A stretch of 64,000 bases of DNA from Xanthomonas hortorum (GCF_024339125.1 NZ_CP101417.1:682001-746000), one strand, 5' to 3'. Shown: positions 37,800 to 46,052, counted from the first letter of the stretch. Made by a program: numbers and translations. The notes: generated by a model from the sequence alone, not told the origin.

Positions 37800-39929
37800 T
37801 CAATGAAGCGGCGATGGAGCATGTGTGATGGCTTCATCGCCGCTCGAAACTGCGTTTGTACCGTCGGTCGTCCTCGGAGAGGTCCACTCCACGGCGTGCT
37901 CGCTCTCCTCTTCGATCTCGGTGATGGTGACGCTGCTGCTGGGCCCGGCCTGCGCCGCGTCGCCGGCTTCCTGGATCGCTTGCAGCACGGATTCCCCCGC
38001 CATCTGCCCGTACTGATCCAACTGTTCCGGTGTCAGGCGCATCAGATACGCCAACGTGGTCCGCGACCTCTCCTGCAGTTCTTCAACAGATGAGGGAACG
38101 CTGGTTGCCAGCGGGGTGCCATCCGGTCCGGTGAACATGCAACCAAGCTGGCGTCCACCCCAGTTCATCGCCAGTTCCGCGCCACGTGCCATGGGGCCAG
38201 GCATCGTCATCGACATCAGCGACATGATCGCGCCAGCGTAGTAGGGCGACGCCGACGATGCTTCGATCAGACTCTTGTCTGCGAATGTCTTGGACAGCTT
38301 CTCCACACCCAGCGCCAGCGCCATGACCATGCTGCCGGAGCACATGGCCTTGAAGCGCTCCATCGCGTCCTGACGGGCCGCGTGCCGGTTGAATGCCGAT
38401 TGCATCATCACGGTCGTCACCACGGCCGTGTCGGCCAGCAGATCCACCGTGCCGATCCGATCAGGCTGGATCAGGTAGACGGTCAGTCCAGTCACCCCAG
38501 CCCCCAATAATGCCAACGACAATTTGGCGGAAAAATCGTGATTGGCCACCTGGTGCGGGATGCTGGCGGGCTGGTCCTGGTCGACTTGCAATGTAGCGCT
38601 AAGGCGCTTGCTGCATTGATCGAGCGTCTCCAGCAGATGTGTGCACTGGGCATTTAGCGTGCGGGTGAGTTCGTGTCCTGTGCCGGGTTCGGTGAAGTTT
38701 TGGCGCGCTTGTTGAAAAGCATGGCGCCCGTTCTCCAGAGCGGCGCAGATTTCGTTGAGTTGTGTGCGCAGTTGCGCGCTGATCTGGCCGGGGGTCAGGC
38801 GCGCGCGCAGCCGCTGAGCCTGCGTCTGAAAGCCGACAAAGTCCGCGACACCTGCGCCCAGGTGGGAGACACAATTCTGTAGTCGATTGCCCAGTACATT
38901 GAGGCTGTTCCAGAGGAAAGGCGTTAGCACCATCGCCGCGCATGCAGTCGATGCCGCTGCGGCAAATCCCAGGTTGTTTTCCACCGCTTCGGCCTGCTGT
39001 CGCATAGATGGGTTGCCGAATTTCTTGGGAAGTTCGGTGGTGAGAAACACTCCGTTGAGCAGGATGGCGTAGAAATGCATTTCATTGGCTTCGCGTCCGA
39101 GCTGCCCGCCCATGAGCGGGAACGGAAGTCCGTCTGCAGTGGGGCGCAACGCCGATGCCGATAGACTCATCACGCCCTTGGTTGCTGTGGCAATGGAATA
39201 AGCGAAAGTCTTGGCCTGGTTGGCGAGCAGCGGACTTGGCACCACCAGGGGCCAGAGATTGACCAGATTGGCCAGCGACTTCAGCGCCCGCCCTGCCGCA
39301 GGCGTCCCCTGCTCCAGCGGCTGCAGCGCGTCTTCCACGGCTTTGATGTCGCCGAGCAATTGCTTGCGGAAGCGTGCTTCCAGACCGGTTGCCGTTTCGA
39401 TGGCGCCGCGCAGCTGCGTGATCTGCTGGCGGCACGCGGCCAGAGAGTGTGGCTGGCTCTGTTCCGGGTCGGCGTGGCGCACCATCTGCAAAAATGCCGG
39501 ATCGTCTGCGTGCATCTGCAGCATGGTGCGTAGATCCGTCAGTGACCAGAGATTGGAAGCGGCGTTTCTTAGCGTCCCGGAGAGTTGCAGTGCCCCCTCG
39601 GTCAAGCCGGAGGCTGCTCTGCGAAACAGAGCATTGGGCGCATGCGCTGCAGGAGACCTGCTCCGCAGCGTGGTGTCTTGGCGCCGTGCAGCATCACTAT
39701 CGGCGCTGGATATGTCTGCTTCGGCGATCTCGATGTCGGAGCGAGCGGCTGGCGAAGAGGGCCTGCTTCCGCGCTGGGGGAGCTCGCTCAATCTTGGATC
39801 ACCATGAAGTTGGGATACTGCATCGTGGGAACTAGGCTGCGATCTCGCCGGTGCCGTTTCCTGCGGAATTTGCTCGCGTAGCCGGCTGTCAGACGCCGCT
39901 GCCACTGGGTTTTTTTGCTTGATGTGCAT
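37800..39929 (-). CDS. Putative type III effector, tandem paralogue 1 (XopP- or XopF-like)
   Basis: 709 residues from ATG 39929 (MHIKQKNPVAAASDSRLREQ), preceded by AAGGA. The N-terminal 170 residues are Ser/Arg/Pro-rich. From there on it is homologous to the next gene: NLWSLTDLRTMLQMHADDPA, GVMSLSASALRPTADGLPFP, FLTTELPKKFG, SMTMPGPMARGAELAMNWGG, and a C-terminus with GPSSSVTITEIEEE. Three or four hydrophobic helices are present in the middle and second half, but no enzymatic motif. Size, tandem arrangement and position beside hpa2 recall the xopP pair beside the X. campestris hrp cluster; XopF is the other effector of similar size linked to hrp. I cannot decide between them by eye. Confidence 0.65.
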   Translation of the reverse strand: MHIKQKNPVAAASDSRLREQIPQETAPARSQPSSHDAVSQLHGDPRLSELPQRGSRPSSPAARSDIEIAEADISSADSDAARRQDTTLRSRSPAAHAPNALFRRAASGLTEGALQLSGTLRNAASNLWSLTDLRTMLQMHADDPAFLQMVRHADPEQSQPHSLAACRQQITQLRGAIETATGLEARFRKQLLGDIKAVEDALQPLEQGTPAAGRALKSLANLVNLWPLVVPSPLLANQAKTFAYSIATATKGVMSLSASALRPTADGLPFPLMGGQLGREANEMHFYAILLNGVFLTTELPKKFGNPSMRQQAEAVENNLGFAAAASTACAAMVLTPFLWNSLNVLGNRLQNCVSHLGAGVADFVGFQTQAQRLRARLTPGQISAQLRTQLNEICAALENGRHAFQQARQNFTEPGTGHELTRTLNAQCTHLLETLDQCSKRLSATLQVDQDQPASIPHQVANHDFSAKLSLALLGAGVTGLTVYLIQPDRIGTVDLLADTAVVTTVMMQSAFNRHAARQDAMERFKAMCSGSMVMALALGVEKLSKTFADKSLIEASSASPYYAGAIMSLMSMTMPGPMARGAELAMNWGGRQLGCMFTGPDGTPLATSVPSSVEELQERSRTTLAYLMRLTPEQLDQYGQMAGESVLQAIQEAGDAAQAGPSSSVTITEIEEESEHAVEWTSPRTTDGTNAVSSGDEAITHAPSPLH

Positions 39930-40143
39930 GGAGGATTCCTTGGTGTTATTGCGGGCGATGCAGATCGGTCCGGTCAGCGCAGGAACATCTTCGTCAACCA
40001 ATGCACGAAGCAGAGCCTTCGGAGTGGTGCGTTCCGATCCGCAGCGGTCGAGTCCTGATGTGACCGACGTACATGCCATTGCAGCATCGGCGGTCTGTAG
40101 GCTTAAGCACGGTTGCTGCGACGTCACGCCTGTGCGGAGGCGC

Positions 40144-42120
40144 TCAATCAGATCGCGGCTTGTCAGCGTCCTTCGGAACCTGCTCGAGCGAGGCAGGTTG
40201 GCTGTCTTCGATCTCGGTGATGGTGACGCTGCTGCTGGGCCCGGCCTGCGCCGCGTGGCCGGCTTGCTGGATCTCTTGAAGTATGGATTCCCCCGCGATC
40301 TGCTCGTACTGCTCCAACTCTTCCGGTGTCAGGCGCATCAGATAGGCCAACGTGGTCCGCGTCCTCTCCTGCAGTTCTTCGGCAGAGGAGGGAACACTGG
40401 TTGCCAGCGGGGTGCCATCCGGTCCGGTGAACATGCGACCAAGCTGGCGTCCGCTCCAGTTCATCGCCAACTCCGCACCGCGTGCGATCGGGCCCGGCAT
40501 CGTTACCGCCATCAGTGACATGATGGCACCGGCATAGAACTGCGCGTTGGGCGATGACTCGATCAGGCTCTTGTCGGTGAGCATCTTGGAAAATTTCTCC
40601 GCCCCAAGCGCAAGGGCGATGACCATGCTGCCGCCGCACATGGCCTTGAAACGGTCCATTGCATCCTGCCGCGTGGCCTGCTTGTTCCATGCCGACTGCG
40701 CCATCACCGCCGTCACGATGCAGGTGTCGCTTAGCAGATTGATCGTGCCCAACCGATCCGGTTGGACGAGGAAGACAGTGGAGCCGGTCACCGCAGTGGC
40801 CAGTATCATCAGTGCCACCTTGGAGGAGACATCCTGGTTGCGTAATTCGCGCGGCAGACTTGGCGTCTGGCTGCCATCCAGATGCAGTACGCTGGCGAGC
40901 CGTTTGCTGCACATGTCCAAGGTCTCCAGCAGGTGCGTGCATTGTGCATTCACCGTCCTGGTGAGTTCCCGCCCTCCATCCTGATTGACGAAGCTGCTGC
41001 GCGCCTGCTGAAAGGCGTCGCAGGAGGCGTCCAGTTGTTCGCGGAGTTCCTGTAGCTGCAAGCGCACCTCTTGATTGACCCGGGCAGGCGTCAGGCGGGC
41101 ACGCAGTTGCTGCGCCTGGTTGGTCAGACCCGCTGCCTGTGCTGCCGCCGCGCCCAGGCCTGCCGTGGTGTCCAGCATCGCGCTGCCGAGCTTGCTGAGG
41201 CTGTTCCACAGGAATGGCGTCAACATAATCGCCGTGAAGCCCACGGAAATGCCTGCGGCATATCCCACACTTTGGCTGACCGCCTCGGCGTTTCTGCGCA
41301 ACGCCTGATCGCCGAATTTCTTTGGAAGTTCGGTGGTGAGGAACAGCGTGTTGATCAGCACGTTGTAGAGATGCATTTCGTTCGCGTCGCGCCCCAGCTG
41401 GCCTCCAGCGAATGGAAACGGCAAGCCGTCGGCGCTGGGGCGCAACGCCGAGGCTGACATCGCAAGCACGCCCTTAGTGGCCGTGGACATCGTGAAGGCG
41501 AAGGTTTTTGCCTGCTTGGCCATCAGCGGGCTGGGAACCGCGACCGGCCAGAAATTGATGAGATTGCCGATCGACTTCAATACACGTGAGGCGGCCGGTG
41601 TGGCGTGGTCGAGCGGCTGCAGGGCGTTCATTACTGCCTTGATGTCGCCCAGCAACTGCTTGCGCTGATGTGTCCCCAGCCCTTCTGTATTTTTGATGAG
41701 CTCGCCGAGCTCATCCATTTGTTGTCTACAGGACGCCAAGGTGTGTTGCGTGGCCTGTTCCGGATCGCTGCCGCGCAGGATCGCCAGAAATGCGGGATCG
41801 TTTGCGTGCATCTGCAGCATCGTGCGCAGATCGGAGAGCGACCACAGATCGGACGCGGCTCGCGATACAGCGGTGGATGCGTGGCGGACGCCGTTTGCCA
41901 ATGCGGACTTCACGTGCGCGGTGATAGTCGCCGTAGCCGATGTGGCAGATGAGCTGCCCGATCGGCTGCGCGGGTCAAGTTCGGATAGCACCGGGTTGAC
42001 CGGGGAGTGTGTCGGCGATGCGGCAGGTTGCAGTTCCACGATACCTTCATCGCGCTCGCGTGCGTCCTGCAACTCGGCTGGCGAGGACGGGCCTGCCGAC
42101 TGCGCTTTCTTGATCTCCAT
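40144..42120 (-). CDS. Putative type III effector, tandem paralogue 2 (XopP- or XopF-like)
   Basis: 658 residues from ATG 42120 (MEIKKAQSAGPSSPAELQ), with GGAG spaced 7 bp from the start. The N-terminus is Ser/Pro/Arg-rich. The body matches paralogue 1 over more than 500 residues: LWSLSDLRTMLQMHANDPAF, AMSASALRPSADGLPFPFAG, LPKKFGDQALRRNAEA, TMPGPIARGAELAMNW, GPSSSVTITEIEDS. The last 130 residues are almost the same in both. The 214-bp gap to paralogue 1 has no terminator, so they are probably co-transcribed. An imperfect PIP box lies upstream at 42208-42232. This duplicate pair probably arose in place and then diverged at the N-terminus. Confidence 0.65.
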   Translation of the reverse strand: MEIKKAQSAGPSSPAELQDARERDEGIVELQPAASPTHSPVNPVLSELDPRSRSGSSSATSATATITAHVKSALANGVRHASTAVSRAASDLWSLSDLRTMLQMHANDPAFLAILRGSDPEQATQHTLASCRQQMDELGELIKNTEGLGTHQRKQLLGDIKAVMNALQPLDHATPAASRVLKSIGNLINFWPVAVPSPLMAKQAKTFAFTMSTATKGVLAMSASALRPSADGLPFPFAGGQLGRDANEMHLYNVLINTLFLTTELPKKFGDQALRRNAEAVSQSVGYAAGISVGFTAIMLTPFLWNSLSKLGSAMLDTTAGLGAAAAQAAGLTNQAQQLRARLTPARVNQEVRLQLQELREQLDASCDAFQQARSSFVNQDGGRELTRTVNAQCTHLLETLDMCSKRLASVLHLDGSQTPSLPRELRNQDVSSKVALMILATAVTGSTVFLVQPDRLGTINLLSDTCIVTAVMAQSAWNKQATRQDAMDRFKAMCGGSMVIALALGAEKFSKMLTDKSLIESSPNAQFYAGAIMSLMAVTMPGPIARGAELAMNWSGRQLGRMFTGPDGTPLATSVPSSAEELQERTRTTLAYLMRLTPEELEQYEQIAGESILQEIQQAGHAAQAGPSSSVTITEIEDSQPASLEQVPKDADKPRSD

Positions 42121-42207
42121 CGGATATCTCCGTTCGGTGGGGGCACCAAATCGCGGTGTTTAGTGTTCTTTCATGATCCGCGCGCAAGCTTCCAACTCAA
42201 CCGGATA

Positions 42208-42232
42208 TGCGAACTGGCGTGCTGCCACCGGA
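42208..42232 (-). promoter_or_regulatory. Imperfect PIP box upstream of effector paralogue 2
   Basis: On the minus strand TTCCG-N15-TTCGC, one mismatch from the TTCGB-N15-TTCGB consensus. No YANNNT -10 lies at the canonical 30-32 bp, so function is uncertain. Confidence 0.35.
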
Positions 42233-42460
42233 AGTGCTCGACCACGCGGTGACAGCGATAGAAGCTCCGACGTGTTGATTCCGATGCCGCCAGCTGCGCA
42301 TGGATGGGCACGCTGTGATCCTAGGCAGATCGCCGATAGCGGCATTTCTGCTCACGCGAGCACCATCTCAAGCAATCGTTAGAAGGAAAATCGGGACCGA
42401 TTCGTCCTTGCGATATGAGTTCCGGGCATTACCGCGTGGACCGCTTTATCAGGGAACAAC

Positions 42461-43148
42461 ATGTATTTGAAGAAGGTGTGCGCTGCGCCACTGCTCTCCC
42501 TCGCCTTAGCGGCTGGAGCTGCCGAGACCGCAGAAATCTGGCATTTCGATGTGCCCGTAGAAAAGGCCGCCAATGGGATATCTGCCTTCTCGCGTCAGGC
42601 CACACCCGTGCAGAGTCTAGTCTCCAAGGATGCGGTGGTCTCACGTCATACCAACAAGCACCCTCGCCGGACCCTGCGCTGTCGGGCCTGGGGCGCAGAG
42701 CTTCCGACGACGCAACAGTTCAGAAAGGCAACGGATCTGGCAGCGCTGCCGACAGAAACCTGCACACTGGTGAGAGCCCGCTGCTGCATGCCTCGGGCGC
42801 CTCGATCCTGCACGACGAAGAAAGCACGAGCGAGCACTTCCACAACACCAGAAACTTCCTGGAACCGGTTGATACACCTCCAACAAGGGCAAGCGTCAGG
42901 ACTACGAGCGCGTCATGGAGCAGTCGATCACGCGCACTGCTGCAATCAGCTCCAATATCGCACTCGGCACCGCCATCAATATGGTTGGTGCGTGGCTTGG
43001 ATTGACCCCCGCACGAAGCGCGTTGCTCTCCAATACGGCGTCAGGGTTAGTCGCCGGCTTGCAATACAAGACCATCGTGGCCACATCGCAGGCCGAGGCG
43101 GCCGTTCGCGAAGCCGAAGCACTTTGCTCACAGGCTGAGCAAGAGTAG
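42461..43148 (+). pseudogene. Decayed reading frames: STN-domain piece plus effector-like fragment
   Basis: Three pieces in different frames. (1) From ATG 42461, a signal peptide (MYLKKVCAAPLLSLALAAGA) followed by HFDVPVEKAANGISAFSRQA and LVSKDAV, the start of an STN domain as in TonB-dependent receptors; it degenerates after about 60 residues. (2) In another frame, about 42645-42870, a Ser/Pro/Asp-rich text with LLHASGASILHDEEST and FHNTRNFLEPV. (3) In a third frame, 42873-43148, SNKGKRQDYERVMEQS then a hydrophobic GTAINMVGAWLGLTPARSAL and a stop. Pieces 2 and 3 read like one effector gene broken by a frameshift near 42870. An imperfect PIP-like element (TTCGT-N14-TTCCG, 42401-42424) precedes it. 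Confidence 0.5.
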
Positions 43149-43487
43149 TTAAAAAATATAGCTGGCGATCGTCACGTGGGTTCAGGCGGCAATCTTAGAA
43201 ACGGAGTGTCCGAGTGGCACATGCCACTGGGACAGGCCATGTGGGAACGCCAAAGCCGGTTGCGCAGCCGCTGGATTACTGCAGACGCGCTTGCGGCAAC
43301 CACCTCCGACTGCTTGCGAGGTTATACGCCACTTCAAGCACCGCATGTGCGGCGACCGATGATCACGCACCGGTCGCCGCGGTTATTACGCATCTTGCCG
43401 GCCGCTTTAGCGAGACTACAACAAGCCTGCTGACATATTCCGCATGCCATGCCCTGCATCACACTCCCCGCCAAGGCAGCAACAGTT
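43149..43487. other. Intergenic, downstream of hpa2
   Basis: About 340 bp between the decayed frames and the hpa2 stop. Only short non-conserved frames are seen. Confidence 0.4.
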
Positions 43488-43970
43488 TTATTCTGCAACC
43501 ACGCCGCGCTTGGTCAGAATCGCGTGGATGGCATGTGCATATTTGTCACGCTCGGCGGGCGTTTCGGAATGATAAGCGCCAACAGCGGCCCAGGTGTTTC
43601 CGTATTTATTGGTCATCTCGCGCAGCCGCCATGCGGCGACATACACGCTGACGCACGGCTGCATCAACGCATCCCTGGAAATGCCGTAACTGGAAAGACG
43701 CCGCAGATGGATCGAATTGATCTGCATCTTTCCATAATCGATCGTGCCGTTGTTGTTGCGATGGATCGCGTCGGCACGGCCGCGTGATTCCTGCCATGCA
43801 ATGGCACGCAGCACCCATGGATTGACATGTTGATAGCCGGCGGCTTCTTCAAAACAGTCTGCGCGTGCGAGCGGCGCGGCGCACAGCAACGCCGCCGCAA
43901 TCAACACGCGTCGCCGAGGAGCGGCAGCATGCCTGGGCTGGAGGGCGCACCATCGCGCGCCTACGCGCAT
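43488..43970 (-). CDS. hpa2: Hpa2, lytic transglycosylase of the hrp cluster
   Basis: 160 residues from ATG 43970. A signal peptide (VLIAAALLCAAPLARA) precedes an SLT-type domain: DCFEEAAGYQHVNPWVLRAI, catalytic Glu in AWQESRGR, then GKMQINSIHLRRL and AYHSE, typical of type III-associated transglycosylases. It locally opens peptidoglycan for the secretion apparatus. A start at 44060 (MKETDTPT) has a better ribosome-binding site (AGGTGA, 6 bp) but gives an unusually long n-region. A perfect divergent PIP box and -10 lie upstream. Confidence 0.9.
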   Translation of the reverse strand: MRVGARWCALQPRHAAAPRRRVLIAAALLCAAPLARADCFEEAAGYQHVNPWVLRAIAWQESRGRADAIHRNNNGTIDYGKMQINSIHLRRLSSYGISRDALMQPCVSVYVAAWRLREMTNKYGNTWAAVGAYHSETPAERDKYAHAIHAILTKRGVVAE

Positions 43971-44147
43971 GTTTCTCGAAAGCGTGGCACAACACGGTTG
44001 ACGGCAGACATCCGTGCCGTGCACAGACGCACACGTGGTCGGCGTATCGGTCTCTTTCATGTCTGTCACCTGATCGTCGTTCATTCCAGCAACGTAGCGG
44101 AGTGGACGCACACTCCCGGCTGGTCCGACGCTCCGCTCGATCGCGAC

Positions 44148-44209
44148 ACCATAACGGTGCTGTGCATCCGCATGCACACGCTGCACGAAGCGTCTATGAC
44201 GTAAACGAA
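44148..44209 (-). promoter_or_regulatory. PIP box and -10 of hpa2
   Basis: On the minus strand TTCGT-N15-TTCGT (44209-44185), then 31 bp to TATGGT (44153-44148), which fits YANNNT. This is a complete HrpX-dependent promoter. Confidence 0.85.
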
Positions 44210-44275
44210 ATCACAACACGCAGCGTTGCAACACAGCTGTTTTCCAGGGTTTTTTCTGCGTTTTCCGCAGTCACG

Positions 44276-44337
44276 TTCGCAAGCAAAAGCGCACCTTCGC
44301 GTCCTGGCAGATGCACCGCCGTTGCCTCTTCTACTTT
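44276..44337 (+). promoter_or_regulatory. Perfect PIP box and -10 of hpa1
   Basis: TTCGC (44276-44280), 15 bp, TTCGC (44296-44300), then 31 bp to TACTTT (44332-44337), fitting YANNNT. It drives hpa1 at 44436 and is divergent from the hpa2 PIP box. Confidence 0.93.
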
Positions 44338-44435
44338 GCGCAAGGGGCAGCGCAGCGTCCCCTTGCGATCTTGCCGTTGCAGCTCTCCGGCAATCCGCGA
44401 TGTATCCAGTTCAACCACATGAGACGGGAATCACC

Positions 44436-44831
44436 ATGGACTCTATAGGTTACAACTTTTCGAATATCAGCAATCTGCAGACGATGGGGATCGGGGCTCA
44501 GCAACAGGATGACTCCAGTCAGCAGTCGCCTTCGGCTGGCTCCGAGCAGCAGCTGGATCAGTTGCTCGCCATGTTCATCATGATGATGCTGCAACAGAGC
44601 CAGGGCAGCGATGCCAATCAGGAGTGTGGCAACGAAAAACCGCAGAACGGTCAACAGGAAGGCCTGAGTCCGTTGACGCAGATGCTGATGCAGATCGTGA
44701 TGCAGCTGATGCAGAACCAGGGCGGCGCCGGCATGGGCGGTGGCGGTTCGGTCAACAGCTGCCTCCTGGGCGGCAACAGTGTGGGTGGCGGTTTCAACGC
44801 CAACCTGTCGAGCATCACCGGCCAAGCCTGA
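44436..44831 (+). CDS. hpa1: Harpin Hpa1 (XopA), copy 1 with native N-terminus
   Basis: 131 residues from ATG 44436. Heat-stable harpin secreted by the T3S system; it promotes effector translocation and triggers plant responses. The N-terminus (MDSIGYNFSNISNLQTMGIG) is of the X. campestris harpin type. A Gln/Ser linker, the amphipathic helix LDQLLAMFIMMMLQQSQ, a second helix LTQMLMQIVMQLMQNQ and a Gly-rich tail follow. Two Cys (QECGNE, NSCLLGG) are unusual for harpins, which generally lack Cys. From SPSAGSEQQ on it is nearly identical to the copy at 46.0-46.6 kb. A perfect PIP box precedes it. Confidence 0.95.
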   Translation: MDSIGYNFSNISNLQTMGIGAQQQDDSSQQSPSAGSEQQLDQLLAMFIMMMLQQSQGSDANQECGNEKPQNGQQEGLSPLTQMLMQIVMQLMQNQGGAGMGGGGSVNSCLLGGNSVGGGFNANLSSITGQA

Positions 44832-44840
44832 TTGACAATG

Positions 44841-44875
44841 CGTGCAGGCTGCCGCGCCACGCGGCAGCCTGCACG
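44841..44875. terminator. 16-bp hairpin after hpa1, copy 1
   Basis: Perfect stem of 16 bp (CGTGCAGGCTGCCGCG and its complement) with a CCA loop, 9 bp after the hpa1 stop, followed by TTCTC. A likely bidirectional terminator between convergent hpa1 and hrcC, although the T run is weak. Confidence 0.7.
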
Positions 44876-44909
44876 TTCTCACAGCATCGGCTACACCCCG
44901 AAGCGTTGC

Positions 44910-44994
44910 TCAGGGCGAGACGATATGCGGGGTCAGCAAGAACAACCGCTGCAGCCGCGAGCCACTCTTTTGGCGATGCTTGAACAGGGTGCCG
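44910..44994 (-). pseudogene. 3' remnant of hrcC left by the duplication
   Basis: On the minus strand this stretch encodes the end of HrcC (LFKHRQKSGSRLQRLFLLTP, then HIVSP and stop at 44910), the same as the end of the intact hrcC at 46656. Upstream of 44994 the similarity stops, so there is no gene here. Confidence 0.88.
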
Positions 44995-45311
44995 CAGAGT
45001 GGGGTCCTGGGACGCCAGCGAACTTTGTTGGAATCGCTCTCACTGATGCGACACTGGCTGGGCTGTTTCCCCGCTACTTATCGATATCTCGCAACACAAG
45101 ATCATGCAGCCATTATTAAAGAACGATAGCGCAATGTGAAGTGGCGCTGGAGATTACCGGCCAGCGGGTTTGCGCATTGGATGGCATGGAACTACAGACC
45201 GTGCACAGTATTGTCTGCATGTCTTGACGACACAGTTACCTGATCATTTGGAACACTTCCACTCCGCAAGTGCGCCCTCGCGCATTTCACTGCATCAAGG
45301 ATTCCTTCACT
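44995..45311. other. Spacer between hrcC remnant and HrpE-repeat gene
   Basis: About 317 bp. The last 80 bp (from about 45234) align with the leader of the chimeric harpin gene (shared GTTACCTG, GCAAGTGCGCC-like and TCAAGGA elements). No perfect PIP box is present. Nothing else is recognised. Confidence 0.5.
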
Positions 45312-45965
45312 ATGACGATACGTCCAGCAAATAGTCGGTCTAATCATGCCAACGGCCCAGAGTCGAACGCCCCAGACTCCCGCCTTCCCTACCCGAACTC
45401 AAGCGCCGACGCCCTCAATGTTGCGAGGCAACAGGGCGATGCTTTTGTCAGTACTCTCTTCGGATTGGCCAGCCGTCAGCGGCCCGGGCATGCCACAACC
45501 AGACAGGCGCGTGGCGGGCGAACGGTCAGCACGCAACCTAATTTCCTCTACGAACCCACTCTTGCAAGTACAAGTAACAACCCCGTCGCTGACGCGCAGA
45601 ACCAGAACGTCGAATTTCTTGAAAGTTTATACCAAGTATACCAAGATCAAACACGCATGAACAACATGACCAGCTGGCTGACGCCGACCCGCGCGCCCAC
45701 TCCTCACACTAATTATCCGGTCAACTTCGAACAGCAAATGGGCACCGGAGGGCGTACGGGCGGCACGCAATCCAGTCGCCCATCCGAACATACTTTCGTA
45801 AATTCAGGTGACAACCCAGTCGCCCCCGGGCGGAACCAGCAGTTGGAATTTCTCAACAGTCTCTCCCAATCGACCCTTGATCAAACACCTCGGAACAACG
45901 CGGCCAACCATAGCAATCATTCGCCCGACCCTACAGGGCAAATGGACCCCGAACGGCGCCCTTAA
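45312..45965 (+). CDS. HrpE-like repeat protein, putative secreted accessory of the T3S system
   Basis: 217 residues from ATG 45312, preceded by AAGGA. Polar, rich in Asn, Gln, Ser, Thr and Pro, with no Cys or membrane helix. It holds about three copies of a module of 30-35 residues. The clearest is at about 89-118 (NPVADAQNQN, FLESLYQVYQDQTRMNN). Another is at about 166-196 (NPVAPGRNQQ, FLNSLSQSTLDQTPRNN), and a diverged one is at 28-61. The core resembles the HrpE pilin segment LLGDLTASDEDQKRMNN and the N-terminus of the neighbouring chimeric harpin. The N-terminus (MTIRPANSRSNHANG) looks like a type III signal. It is probably a secreted, filament-interacting protein; this is inference. I know no named family. 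Confidence 0.6.
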   Translation: MTIRPANSRSNHANGPESNAPDSRLPYPNSSADALNVARQQGDAFVSTLFGLASRQRPGHATTRQARGGRTVSTQPNFLYEPTLASTSNNPVADAQNQNVEFLESLYQVYQDQTRMNNMTSWLTPTRAPTPHTNYPVNFEQQMGTGGRTGGTQSSRPSEHTFVNSGDNPVAPGRNQQLEFLNSLSQSTLDQTPRNNAANHSNHSPDPTGQMDPERRP

Positions 45966-46052
45966 CCCGATAGTTACCTGGTCGCTTTGACTTGGTAACA
46001 CCGCAGTGCCAAGCGCGCCATCGCGCATCTCTTTGCCTCAAGGAGCCTTCCT

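Larger units (their letters stand above)
44526..44994. repeat. Duplicated block, copy 1 (hpa1 3' part + hrcC 3' end)
   Basis: 469 bp repeated in direct orientation at 46272-46740 (offset 1746 bp) with only about six mismatches by eye. It covers the last 102 codons of hpa1, the 16-bp hairpin, and the last 28 or so codons of hrcC on the opposite strand. Confidence 0.95.
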
